Assembly (NCBI GenBank): GCA_946481275.1
Contig: CAMLMV010000016.1
Span: forward strand, 62,001-126,000
DNA from: an uncultured Massilia sp.
GTDB lineage: Bacteria > Pseudomonadota > Gammaproteobacteria > Burkholderiales > Burkholderiaceae
Direction: 5' to 3'
Length of the DNA stretch: 64,000 bases
Shown piece by piece: positions 27,769-36,076 of the stretch; the first letter of the stretch is position 1; every line of letters starts with the position of its first letter. The translations under genes were made by a program, and so were the position numbers. The notes below the pieces were generated by a model. That model was not told where the DNA came from. It did no database searches and saw nothing but the letters and a program-made list of their open reading frames with translations.

Positions 27769-29064
27769 ATGCCTGTGTCTCCCAAGGATTCCCGGACGTC
27801 CCCCTACCGCTGGCTGATCCTGGCCGTCGCCACCCTGCTCCAGGCCGGCGCGGCCTTCGTCACGCAAGGCATCGCCGTGCTGGCCGGATTCCTGCAAAAG
27901 GATCTGCACCTGTCCGCCACGCAGGTGGGCCTGCTGGTCACCGCCTCGACCGTGGCGCCGATCTTCACCCTCCTCTTCGTCGGCGACATGCTCGACCGGA
28001 AATCGGAACGGGCCATCATCGGCGTGGGCATGCTGATCATGGCCGCCGGCCTCGTGGGCGCGTGCGTGGCGCCCGGTTTCCTCGCCTTGTGCGCCGCCCT
28101 GTTCGTGATCGGCATGGGCTACAGCACGGTCCAGCCGGGCGGCAGCCGGTCGGTATCGCAATGGTTCCACGGCCACCAGCTGGGGATCGCGATGGGCATC
28201 CGGCAGGCGGGCCTGCCGCTCGGCGGCGCCGCCGCTGCGGCCGTCTTGCCGTTCCTCGTCGGCGTGCGCGACTGGCGCGCCGCCTTCCTGTTCAGCGTTG
28301 CCGTCGTGCTGGCTTCCGGCCTGCTGTTCTGGGCGGTCTATCGTCCGCCCACGCTGCCCGACCGTCCCGGCAAGCGCGCCGTGCTGACCGTCTTCTTCCT
28401 GGTCCGGATGGTGCGTCAACGGTGGATGCAGCGTGTCGTCTGGTCGGGCATGGCCCTGGTCGGCACGCAATACGGCATCGTCGTCTTCCTGATGCTGTTC
28501 CTGCGCGACCGGTTCGGCCTGCCGTTGCGCGAGGGCGGCTGGATGCTGCTGTCGATGCAGCTGTGCGGCGGCGTCGGCCGCATCGCGCTGTCGATCTGGA
28601 GCGACCGCTGCGGCAAGACGGGCGACCGGTTCGTGCCCGTGGCCGTCAGCATGCTGGTCACATGCATCGGCCTGCTTGCCCTGATCGGCCTGCCCGTCGA
28701 CGCGCCCCGGTCCTGGCTGTTCGGACTGATTGCCGTGCTCGGTTTTTTTGCGCTGGGCTGGTATGGCCCCTGGGTCACCTACATCGCGGATTCGGCACCG
28801 GCGGACAGCGTCGGCCTCGCCCTGGGCGCCGCCATGACCGTCAACCAGATCGCCATCGTCCTGACGCCGCCGGCGCTCGGCCTGATCCACGATGCGGCGC
28901 GCGATTACGATGCCGTGTGGGGCATCTTGATCGGATGGATCGTGGCGACGCTGCTGCTCCTGCACGTGCTGGGCCGGTTCCACAAGCCGCAGGCGGCCGT
29001 GCACCCATCGCACGGATGCCGGCATTCGTCGGCCCCGCCGGCGCCTCCATCGCAAGAATCTTGA
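27769..29064 (+). CDS. Major facilitator superfamily transporter
   Basis: This 431-residue protein has twelve predicted membrane segments. The MFS motif between helices 2 and 3 is seen as GDMLDRKSERAI, and a related one after helix 8 as WSDRCGKTGDR. The C-terminal tail is His/Pro/Ser-rich. The substrate cannot be inferred: neighbours are hemB and a sensory operon, neither giving a clue. It has its own upstream palindrome and lies 58 bp before the next unit. Confidence 0.85.
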   Translation: MPVSPKDSRTSPYRWLILAVATLLQAGAAFVTQGIAVLAGFLQKDLHLSATQVGLLVTASTVAPIFTLLFVGDMLDRKSERAIIGVGMLIMAAGLVGACVAPGFLALCAALFVIGMGYSTVQPGGSRSVSQWFHGHQLGIAMGIRQAGLPLGGAAAAAVLPFLVGVRDWRAAFLFSVAVVLASGLLFWAVYRPPTLPDRPGKRAVLTVFFLVRMVRQRWMQRVVWSGMALVGTQYGIVVFLMLFLRDRFGLPLREGGWMLLSMQLCGGVGRIALSIWSDRCGKTGDRFVPVAVSMLVTCIGLLALIGLPVDAPRSWLFGLIAVLGFFALGWYGPWVTYIADSAPADSVGLALGAAMTVNQIAIVLTPPALGLIHDAARDYDAVWGILIGWIVATLLLLHVLGRFHKPQAAVHPSHGCRHSSAPPAPPSQES

Positions 29065-29122
29065 ACGCCCCCTCCGGCGCGCCCTATGATGGCCCATCCT
29101 CATGTCAAGGAAGGGCAAGCAA

Positions 29123-29794
29123 GTGAAACATTGGATTGCCGTCGGCGTGATCGCGGTGCTGGCAACGGGGCTGAGCGTGGCGAGCGGCATGCGTCATGTC
29201 GACGCCGTGAGAACACCGGGCCTGCCCAGCGGCTGGGCCGCCCACAACGTGGCCGCGGGACTGGACGACATCGGCGTGGACCGGCCACGGGACGGCAGCC
29301 CGGCCGAGCTGGTCATCGTCAAGCAGGAAGACTCCCCCGCGGGGCGGCCGCTCACCGTCGTTCACACCATCGATGCGACGCCGTGGCGCGGGCGTACCAT
29401 GATCGTCTCGTTTTATTCGCGCGCCGAGCTGGAACCCGAGGTCATGCGGCGCGCGAAGGGCAAGAAAGCCGTCGAGCTGCACGTCGAATGCGACGGCAGC
29501 CGGACCGGCGGCAAGGTGTCCGTGGACGCCCTCTGGCAGACCCGCCGCTGGGTCGAGCATAACGTCCCCGTCAAGGTCGCGCCCGACGCGACCCGCTGCA
29601 GCCTGGGCGTCGCCAGTCTCGTCAAGGCCGAGATCCGCCTGTCCCGGCTGCACCTGAAGGACCGTGCCGCGGAACGCGAAGCCTTTCTGGCCAGGCGGTG
29701 GCCCGACCTGCCCCTGCCCGCCGAGACCGAATCGATCTTCCCCGCCGGCGCCGCGGCGGCCGTCGCGACGCCGAACCTGGAGTTCAAGCAATGA
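29123..29794 (+). CDS. Secreted beta-sandwich-like protein coupled to a sensor kinase
   Basis: This 223-residue protein has an N-terminal membrane/signal segment (WIAVGVIAVLATGLSVA). The mature part contains the pattern W-R-G-R-x-M-I-V-S-F-Y-S-R followed by W-V-E-H-N-V-P-V-K-V-A-P-D-A-T and a closing strand. This resembles carbohydrate-binding-like jelly-roll modules found in front of some regulators; that is a pattern-based inference. GTG at 29123 is chosen since GGAAGGG lies about 8 nt upstream; ATG at 29102 is the alternative. Its stop overlaps the kinase start (ATGA), so the two are translated together. Confidence 0.6.
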   Translation: MKHWIAVGVIAVLATGLSVASGMRHVDAVRTPGLPSGWAAHNVAAGLDDIGVDRPRDGSPAELVIVKQEDSPAGRPLTVVHTIDATPWRGRTMIVSFYSRAELEPEVMRRAKGKKAVELHVECDGSRTGGKVSVDALWQTRRWVEHNVPVKVAPDATRCSLGVASLVKAEIRLSRLHLKDRAAEREAFLARRWPDLPLPAETESIFPAGAAAAVATPNLEFKQ

Positions 29795-30870
29795 GCACAC
29801 TGTCCCTCAAGGCACACGTCGCCGCGCCCGTGTGGCGGCATTTGCGGCAGGCCGATTGGCCGCTGGTGCCGCTGATCCTCGTCGGTGTCCTGTTCGGCGT
29901 GCGCGTGGTGGGCGCGCAATTCTACGCGTACTGGAATACCTGGCTGACCTGCTTTACGGGCCTCCTCGGCGCGTATGTGCTCGCCGCCTGCACGCGCATC
30001 GTCCTGCAAAGCGTCTGTTTCGATAACGGCGTCGCGTGCTGGTGCGTACTCGTCGCGGCCGTGATCAACAGCTGGCTTTTGGGCAACGTGTTCGCTTACT
30101 ACATCGACTATATGGGGGTGCCCACGTCGGTCTCTTCCCTGCCCCGGCTGGGCGCCCTGGCTGTCACCGTCCTGCTCGTCGTACCGGCGGAAGTCGCGGC
30201 GACGCGCGCCCGCTGGGCCCGGCGGGCAGCCGAGCTGGAGGCCCAGCGGATGCGCGAGGAGACGACGAAGCGCCAGCTGCTCGAAGCACGCCTGGCGGCC
30301 CTGCAAGGCCAGATCGAACCGCACTTCCTCTACAACACGCTGGCCAATGCCCGCGCGCTGATCCGGCAGGATGCGTCCGCGGCCGAACAACTGCTCCACC
30401 ACCTGAACCAGTTCCTGCGTTCGGCCATGCCCGACCTGCGCGCCCAGAGCACGTCGCTGGGGCAGGAACTGGAACGTGCCCGGGCCTACCTGGACATCAT
30501 CAGGATGCGCATGGGCGAGCGCCTGCGCTTCGACATCGCCGCCAGCGAAGAAGCGCTTGCATGCCAGATCCCGCCGCTGTCCGTGATGACCCTGATCGAG
30601 AACGCCATCCAGCACGGGATCGAGCCCAGGGTCGAAGGCGGTTCGGTGCGCGTGACGGCCGTGTGCGCCGCCGGGCGTCTGCGCATCGGCGTGGAAGACG
30701 ACGGCGCCGGGTTCCAGGCCGAACTGGGCGACGGCGTCGGCCTGGTGAACCTGCAGGAACGCCTGGCCGCGATGTACGGCGACGCGGCCGAGCTGCGTCT
30801 CGAGCCGGGCGCGGACGGTGGCGTGTGCGCCACCATCGAGCTGCCGATGCACACTGGAGGGAAGACATGA
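29791..30870 (+). CDS. LytS/YehU-type sensor histidine kinase
   Basis: This 359-residue kinase has four or so membrane segments (about 25-135), a short coiled coil (about 140-170), then the His_kinase domain with His178 in QIEPHFLYNTLANARAL. The C-terminal ATPase part has the N-box IENAIQHGIEP and the G-box DDGAGF. It is transcribed with, and overlaps by 4 nt, both the upstream secreted protein and the downstream LytTR regulator, forming a dedicated signal system. Confidence 0.92.
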   Translation: MSTLSLKAHVAAPVWRHLRQADWPLVPLILVGVLFGVRVVGAQFYAYWNTWLTCFTGLLGAYVLAACTRIVLQSVCFDNGVACWCVLVAAVINSWLLGNVFAYYIDYMGVPTSVSSLPRLGALAVTVLLVVPAEVAATRARWARRAAELEAQRMREETTKRQLLEARLAALQGQIEPHFLYNTLANARALIRQDASAAEQLLHHLNQFLRSAMPDLRAQSTSLGQELERARAYLDIIRMRMGERLRFDIAASEEALACQIPPLSVMTLIENAIQHGIEPRVEGGSVRVTAVCAAGRLRIGVEDDGAGFQAELGDGVGLVNLQERLAAMYGDAAELRLEPGADGGVCATIELPMHTGGKT

Positions 30871-31601
30871 GCTCTTCCGCCACCGCCATCCTGGTCGAGG
30901 ACGAGCAGGCGTTGGGCACGGAATTGCGGACCGCGCTGGGCCGCTTCTGGCCCGAACTGGCCATCGTCGGCGAAGCGGCCGACGGCGTCACCGGTGCGCG
31001 CATGCTGTCCGGGCTGGCGCCGCAGATCGCCTTTCTGGACGTGCGCATGCCCGGCTTGAACGGCGTCGAACTGGCGCGCCTGGCCGCCGGCCGCTGTCAC
31101 ATCGTTTTCCTGACTGCCTACAATGATTACGCCGTCGACGCGTTCGACCACGGCGCGGTCGACTACCTGCTCAAGCCGCTCGACCCGGCGCGCCTGGCGG
31201 TGACGATTGCCCGCCTGCAGACGGCGCTCGGCAAGCAGCCGGCGGACCTGTCCGCGCTGTCCGCGCCCGCCAGGAACGGGCCGCTGCAATGGATACAGGC
31301 GTCGTGCGGCGGGCAACTGCGCTTCATCGGCATCAACGACGTCCAGTGTTTTCATGCCGAAGCCAAGTACACCTGTGTCGTCACCGCGAAGTTCGAAGCG
31401 CATATCCGCACGCCGCTCAAGGATTTGCTGGGCCAGCTGGACCCGGCCAGGTTCTGGCCCATTTCGCGCAGCGCCATCGTCAACGTCGGCGCGATCGACA
31501 GCGTGCAGCGCATCGACGGCGTGCTCAGCGTGCGCATGGTGAATTCGGTGCGTTGGCTGCCCGTGTCGCAGGCTTACCAGCACCAGTTCCGGCAAATGTA
31601 G
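30867..31601 (+). CDS. LytTR-family response regulator
   Basis: This 244-residue protein has a receiver domain with phospho-acceptor Asp58 (IAFLDVRMPGLNG), the Thr/Lys switch residues (FLTAYNDYA and YLLKPLD), and a LytTR DNA-binding domain from about residue 145 (FHAEAKYTCVVT, RISRSAIVNV-like ISRSAIVNVGAID). It probably responds to the cognate LytS-type kinase, whose stop it overlaps. Targets are unknown. Confidence 0.92.
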   Translation: MSSSATAILVEDEQALGTELRTALGRFWPELAIVGEAADGVTGARMLSGLAPQIAFLDVRMPGLNGVELARLAAGRCHIVFLTAYNDYAVDAFDHGAVDYLLKPLDPARLAVTIARLQTALGKQPADLSALSAPARNGPLQWIQASCGGQLRFIGINDVQCFHAEAKYTCVVTAKFEAHIRTPLKDLLGQLDPARFWPISRSAIVNVGAIDSVQRIDGVLSVRMVNSVRWLPVSQAYQHQFRQM

Positions 31602-31605
31602 GGAA

Positions 31606-32520
31606 TCAATCAAACGACGTTTCGAACGCCTGCGCCAGGAAAGCGACCAGCGTACGCACGCGCGCCGACTGCTGCCGGTGCTGCGGATAGATCGCATAGA
31701 TGTCCGCATCGGGTGTGACGTATTGCGGCAATACCTGCACGAGCCGTCCGCTGGCGAGGTAGCGCGCGACATCCCATTCCGCACGCAGCAGGATGCCGTG
31801 GCCGTCGAGTGCCCAGTTGACCGCGGTTTCGCCGTCATTGGTCGCCAGGTTGCCGCGCACCTTGACGGTGTCGCCGGGGCCGTCGGCGCGGTCCCGGTGC
31901 AGGCGCCACGTCCCGTGGGCGTCGTCGCCCTGGCGGATGCAGATGCAGTTGTGGCGCGCGAGGTCCGCGGGGCTCGCCGGCGTGCCGCGGGCCGCGAGGT
32001 ACCCGGGCGACGCGCACAACAGGCGGCGGTTGCTCGCCAATTTCTTCGCGATCACGCGCGCGTCGGCGGGCTCCCCGAACCGGATGCAGACGTCGAACTG
32101 GTCGTCCGTGAGGGGCGGCGGCCTGACCGACAACTGCAGCTGGACGTCGACCTCGGGATACCGCAGCACGTACTGCGAGATGGCGGGAGCGACATGAAGA
32201 CGGCCGAAACCCAGCGTCGCGTTCACCCGCAACTGGCCCTTGGGCTGGCCTTTCGACGCGCCCAGCAACTGGTCGAGGTCGGCGATGTCGTCCAGGATGC
32301 GCCGGGCGTGCGCGAGCAGGACTTCGCCATCGGGCGTCAGGCTCATGCGGCGCGTCGTGCGATTCACCAGGGGCAGGCCCAGCCGTGCCTCCATCTGCGC
32401 CAGGCGCTTGCTGACGGCAGCCGTGCTGACGCCGAGTTCACGCGCCGCGCCGCTCAGGCTGCCGCAGGTTGCCAGCGACACGAAAAACCCCAGCTCGGCC
32501 GGCTGTAAGCCCGTACTCAT
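31606..32520 (-). CDS. LysR-family transcriptional regulator
   Basis: This 304-residue regulator has an N-terminal winged helix (LATCGSLSGAARELGVSTAAVSKRLAQMEARLGLPLVNRTTRRM) and a C-terminal periplasmic-binding-protein-like effector domain. It is divergent from the first tartrate-dehydrogenase-type gene with 106 bp between, the classical LysR arrangement, so it probably controls that gene and itself. The effector is unknown but may be the catabolic substrate of the region. Confidence 0.9.
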   Translation of the reverse strand: MSTGLQPAELGFFVSLATCGSLSGAARELGVSTAAVSKRLAQMEARLGLPLVNRTTRRMSLTPDGEVLLAHARRILDDIADLDQLLGASKGQPKGQLRVNATLGFGRLHVAPAISQYVLRYPEVDVQLQLSVRPPPLTDDQFDVCIRFGEPADARVIAKKLASNRRLLCASPGYLAARGTPASPADLARHNCICIRQGDDAHGTWRLHRDRADGPGDTVKVRGNLATNDGETAVNWALDGHGILLRAEWDVARYLASGRLVQVLPQYVTPDADIYAIYPQHRQQSARVRTLVAFLAQAFETSFD

Positions 32521-32626
32521 CCCGATTCTTGATCCCAGGTTAAAGATGCATTGAGTCTAGCCACGTTGTTTCCGTTCGTCCACCACCTACAGTAGCGCCA
32601 CACCATCCACACAGGAGACAGGCACC

Positions 32627-33712
32627 ATGAAGACGTATCGGATCGCAACCATTCCCGGCGACGGCATCGGCAAGGAAGTCGTGCCGGCGGGGCGCGCGGT
32701 ACTGGAAACACTGGCCGCGGCGGGCGCCGGGTTCAACGTCGAGTTCGAGGACTTCGACTGGGGCGGCGACTATTACCGGCGCCACGGCGTCATGATGCCG
32801 GCCGACGGCCTCGACGCGTTGCGCGACAAGGACGCCATCCTGTTCGGCTCGGCCGGCGATCCGGACATTCCCGACCACATCACCCTGTGGGGCCTGCGCC
32901 TGAAGATCTGCCAGGGCTTCGACCAGTACGCGAACGTGCGGCCGACGCGCATCCTGCCCGGCATCGACGCCCCGCTGAAACGCTGCGCGCCGGACGACCT
33001 GGACTGGGTCATCGTGCGCGAGAACTCGGAGGGCGAGTACGCGGGCGTGGGCGGCCGGGTGCACCAGGGCCATCCGATCGAAGCCGCGACCGACGTGTCG
33101 ATGATGACGCGGGCCGGGGTCGAGCGCATCCTGCGCTTCGCGTTCAGGCTGGCGCAGTCGCGTCCGCGCAAACGGCTGACCGTCATCACCAAGAGCAACG
33201 CGCAACGCCACGCGATGGTGATGTGGGACGAGATCGCGCTGCAGGTCGCCAGGGAATTCCCGGACGTCGCCTGGGACAAGGAACTCGTCGACGCGGCAAC
33301 CGCCCGCATGGTGAACCGCCCCGCCTCGCTCGACACCATCGTCGCGACGAACCTGCACGCCGACATCCTGAGCGACCTGGCCGCGGCCCTGGCCGGCAGC
33401 CTGGGCATCGCGCCGACCGGCAACATCGATCCGGACGGCCGCTATCCGTCGATGTTCGAGCCAATCCACGGTTCGGCCTTCGACATCATGGGCCGCGGCC
33501 TGGCCAATCCGATCGGCACGTTCTGGTCGGTTGCCATGCTGCTCGACCACCTGGGCGAGTCCGGCGCGGCGCGGCAGGTGATGCGCGCGATCGAAAGCGT
33601 GACCGCCACGCCGTCGCTGCACACCCGCGACCTCGGCGGGACGGCGACGACCGCGGACGTCACGCGGGCCGTGTGCGACTTCCTGGCCGGGCCGGCCGTT
33701 CGTGCAGCATAG
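32627..33712 (+). CDS. Tartrate/D-malate dehydrogenase-type decarboxylating dehydrogenase, paralog 1
   Basis: This 361-residue member of the isocitrate/isopropylmalate dehydrogenase family oxidises and decarboxylates 2-hydroxy acids with NAD. Motifs are the N-terminal IPGDGIGKEV, the arginine-containing ANVRPTR, RENSEGEYAGVGG, the general base segment TKSNAQRHAMVMW, the Asp-rich metal site (NLHADILSDLAAAL) and FEPIHGSAFDI. The RENSEGEY type of loop is typical of the tartrate/D-malate branch rather than LeuB. AGGAGACAGGCACC precedes the ATG. It is divergent from the LysR gene. Confidence 0.88.
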   Translation: MKTYRIATIPGDGIGKEVVPAGRAVLETLAAAGAGFNVEFEDFDWGGDYYRRHGVMMPADGLDALRDKDAILFGSAGDPDIPDHITLWGLRLKICQGFDQYANVRPTRILPGIDAPLKRCAPDDLDWVIVRENSEGEYAGVGGRVHQGHPIEAATDVSMMTRAGVERILRFAFRLAQSRPRKRLTVITKSNAQRHAMVMWDEIALQVAREFPDVAWDKELVDAATARMVNRPASLDTIVATNLHADILSDLAAALAGSLGIAPTGNIDPDGRYPSMFEPIHGSAFDIMGRGLANPIGTFWSVAMLLDHLGESGAARQVMRAIESVTATPSLHTRDLGGTATTADVTRAVCDFLAGPAVRAA

Positions 33713-33722
33713 GTCTGTGCCG

Positions 33723-33815
33723 CATAACATGCCGAACCGGCCCTGAAAAACACAACATCCCCCAACTTGCGCCCCCCCACGACGACCGTTCCCGCCGGCG
33801 CTTCGCGCCTACGAT
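33723..33815 (+). promoter_or_regulatory. Conserved upstream sequence P1 before the second dehydrogenase
   Basis: ATAACATGCCG at 33725-33735, AAAAACACAAC at 33746-33756 and a -10-like CTACGAT at 33809-33815 follow one another with spacing nearly identical to P2 (35929-36019) and P3 (58028-58119). This suggests a shared activator or repressor. A putative 5' leader of about 43 nt follows, with AAGGAGATCC within it. Confidence 0.45.
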
Positions 33816-33858
33816 AAGGAGATCCATCGTCCCAACCGATCTTCGAGGAGCGTTCTTC

Positions 33859-34950
33859 ATGGGGAAGCACATCTACAACATCGCCGTCATCCCGGGTGAC
33901 GGCATCGGCAAGGAAGTCATGCCCGAGGGCTTGCGCGTGCTCGACGCCGCCGCCAGCCGGTTCGGTATCCGGCTCGAGTACAAGCACATCGAATGGGCCA
34001 GCTGCGACTACTACGCGGCCACCGGCAGGATGATGCCCGACGACTGGAAGGCGCAGTTGTCCGGCATGGACGCGATCTACTTCGGCGCCGCCGGCTGGCC
34101 CGCCGCCGTGCCCGACCACGTGTCGCTGTGGGGCTCGCTGCTGAAATTCCGGCGCGAGTTCGACCAGTACGTCAACCTGCGCCCGGCCCGCCTGTTCGAC
34201 GGCGTGCCCTGCCCGCTGGCCAACCGCAGGCCGGGCGACATCGACTTCATGATCGTGCGCGAGAATACGGAGGGCGAGTACTCGTCCGTCGGCGGCATCA
34301 TGTACGAAGGCACGGAGCGCGAAGTGGTGATGCAGCAATCGGTCCATTCGCGCATCGGCAGCGACCGCGTGCTGCGCTTTGCCTTCGAGCTGGCGCGGCA
34401 GCGGCAACGCAGGCATGTCACGGTCGCCACCAAGAGCAACGGCCTGGCCGTCAGCATGCCGTGGTGGGACGGCCGCGCCGCCGCCATGGCGGCGCAGTAC
34501 CCCGACGTGGACTGGGACAAGCAGCACATCGACATCCTGTCGGCGCGCTTCGTGCTGCAGCCGCAGCGCTTCGACGTGGTGGTCGCCTCGAACCTGTTCG
34601 GCGACATCCTGTCCGACCTCGGCCCCGCCTGCACCGGCACGCTGGGCCTGGCGCCGTCGGCCAACCTGAATCCGGAACGGGCCTTCCCGTCGCTGTTCGA
34701 GCCAGTGCATGGCTCGGCACCGGACATCTACGGCAAGAACATCGCCAATCCGATCGGCATGATCTGGTCGGGGGCGATGATGCTCGACTTCCTCGATGCC
34801 GACGGCGGCCCCGGGCGCCAGGCCCACGACGCCATCCTGGCCGCCATCCAGCAGGTGCTGCGCGACGGCCCGCACACGGCGGACCTGGGCGGCCAGGCCT
34901 CGACCACGGAAGTCGGCCAGGCCATCGCGGCCGCCGTGGCGGGGGCGTGA
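33859..34950 (+). CDS. Tartrate/D-malate dehydrogenase-type decarboxylating dehydrogenase, paralog 2
   Basis: This 363-residue paralog of the gene at 32627 keeps the same motifs (VIPGDGIGKEVMPEG, YVNLRPAR, RENTEGEYSSVGG, TKSNGLAVSMPWW, NLFGDILSDLGPA, FEPVHGSAPDIYGKN) but is clearly divergent in sequence. The lysine of the TKSN motif and the Asp metal ligands are present. ATG at 33859 starts the family N-terminus; the open frame extends far upstream into the previous gene. It is 2 bp before the aspartoacylase-family gene, so the two are co-transcribed. Confidence 0.88.
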   Translation: MGKHIYNIAVIPGDGIGKEVMPEGLRVLDAAASRFGIRLEYKHIEWASCDYYAATGRMMPDDWKAQLSGMDAIYFGAAGWPAAVPDHVSLWGSLLKFRREFDQYVNLRPARLFDGVPCPLANRRPGDIDFMIVRENTEGEYSSVGGIMYEGTEREVVMQQSVHSRIGSDRVLRFAFELARQRQRRHVTVATKSNGLAVSMPWWDGRAAAMAAQYPDVDWDKQHIDILSARFVLQPQRFDVVVASNLFGDILSDLGPACTGTLGLAPSANLNPERAFPSLFEPVHGSAPDIYGKNIANPIGMIWSGAMMLDFLDADGGPGRQAHDAILAAIQQVLRDGPHTADLGGQASTTEVGQAIAAAVAGA

Positions 34951-34952
34951 CC

Positions 34953-35921
34953 ATGGACACCGCCACGCTGCCCGCCTATCCGATCGACGTCGCCTTCCCG
35001 GACCTGCACCCCTACGCCGCCGGGAACGGCGGCATCCCCTGGCTGTACACGTACGACAGCGGCGTGCCGGGTCCGCACGTGATGGTCAACGCGCTCACCC
35101 ACGGCAACGAAGTGTGCGGCGCCATCGCCGTCGCGGACCTGCTCGCCCTCGGCATCCGTCCGCGCCGGGGCAGGCTGACGCTCGCATTCGCCAACGTCGA
35201 GGCCTACCTGCGCTTCGACCCGGCCCACCCGGACGCTTCGCGCTTCGTCGACCAGGATCTCAACCGCGTGTGGACCGCCGCCATCCTCGACGACGCCGCG
35301 CGCGATTCGTCCGAGCTGCGCCGCGCGCGGCAATTGCGGCCCGTGCTCGATACCGTCGACGTCCTGCTCGACCTGCATTCGATGCATGAGCGCTGTGCGC
35401 CGCTGTCGGTCTGCGGCCCGCTGGACAAGGGCATCGCGCTGGCGCGCCGGCTTGGCACGCCCGCCTGGATCGTCAGCGACGAGGGCCACCCGGAAGGCCG
35501 GCGCATGCGCGACTATGCCGGCTTCGGCGATCCGGACAGCCCGAAGAACGCGCTGCTGGTCGAATGCGGCCAGCACTGGGAAGCCGCCGCGGTGGACGTC
35601 GCCCGGGACGTCACGGCCCGCTTCCTGCTGCTGCACGGGGTCGTCGATCCGTCCGACCTGCCGGCCGCGTGGCTGCAGCCGCAATCCGCCGCCACGCGCG
35701 TGGTGCGCGTCACCGAGCCGGTGGTCGCGGCCAGCATGGACTTCCGCTTTGCCGCCGACTACACCGGCCTGGAAACCTTCCGGGACGCCGGTGCCGTGAT
35801 CGGCTGGCGCGACGGCGCGCCGGTCACGACGCCCTATCCGGACTGCGTGCTGGTCATGCCGTCGCTGCGCCAGCTGCGTCCCGGCGTGACCGTCGTGCGG
35901 CTGGGACGCTTGCTGGACTGA
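34953..35921 (+). CDS. Succinylglutamate desuccinylase/aspartoacylase-family hydrolase (M14)
   Basis: This 322-residue zinc hydrolase belongs to the AstE/AspA group, which cleaves N-acyl groups from amino acids. The zinc site is seen as THGNEVCG (His50, Glu53) and DLHSMHE, with LVECGQHWE as the probable catalytic glutamate segment. A C-terminal beta domain follows. Relatives act on N-acetyl-diaminobutyrate, succinylglutamate or acetylaspartate; the substrate here is unknown. It starts 2 bp after the second dehydrogenase. Confidence 0.82.
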   Translation: MDTATLPAYPIDVAFPDLHPYAAGNGGIPWLYTYDSGVPGPHVMVNALTHGNEVCGAIAVADLLALGIRPRRGRLTLAFANVEAYLRFDPAHPDASRFVDQDLNRVWTAAILDDAARDSSELRRARQLRPVLDTVDVLLDLHSMHERCAPLSVCGPLDKGIALARRLGTPAWIVSDEGHPEGRRMRDYAGFGDPDSPKNALLVECGQHWEAAAVDVARDVTARFLLLHGVVDPSDLPAAWLQPQSAATRVVRVTEPVVAASMDFRFAADYTGLETFRDAGAVIGWRDGAPVTTPYPDCVLVMPSLRQLRPGVTVVRLGRLLD

Positions 35922-35928
35922 CCCACGG

Positions 35929-36019
35929 CACAACATGCCGCCGCGGTGCGAAATACGCAATTTCCGCCGCTTTCCCGGCCGCCGTCCGCACACTCCTGTC
36001 GCACGGGCGGGCCTACCAT
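35929..36019 (+). promoter_or_regulatory. Conserved upstream sequence P2 before the semialdehyde dehydrogenase
   Basis: CACAACATGCCG at 35929-35940, then GCGAAATACGCAAT at 35948-35961, then the -10-like CTACCATG at 36013-36020. The order and spacing match P1 and P3. GCGAAAT and ATTTCCGC also form an imperfect inverted repeat here. Confidence 0.5.
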
Positions 36020-36076
36020 GAAACGGTGCCGCGTTCTTTGCCGGCCCTTCCCGCTTCCACACAAGGACTTATGATC

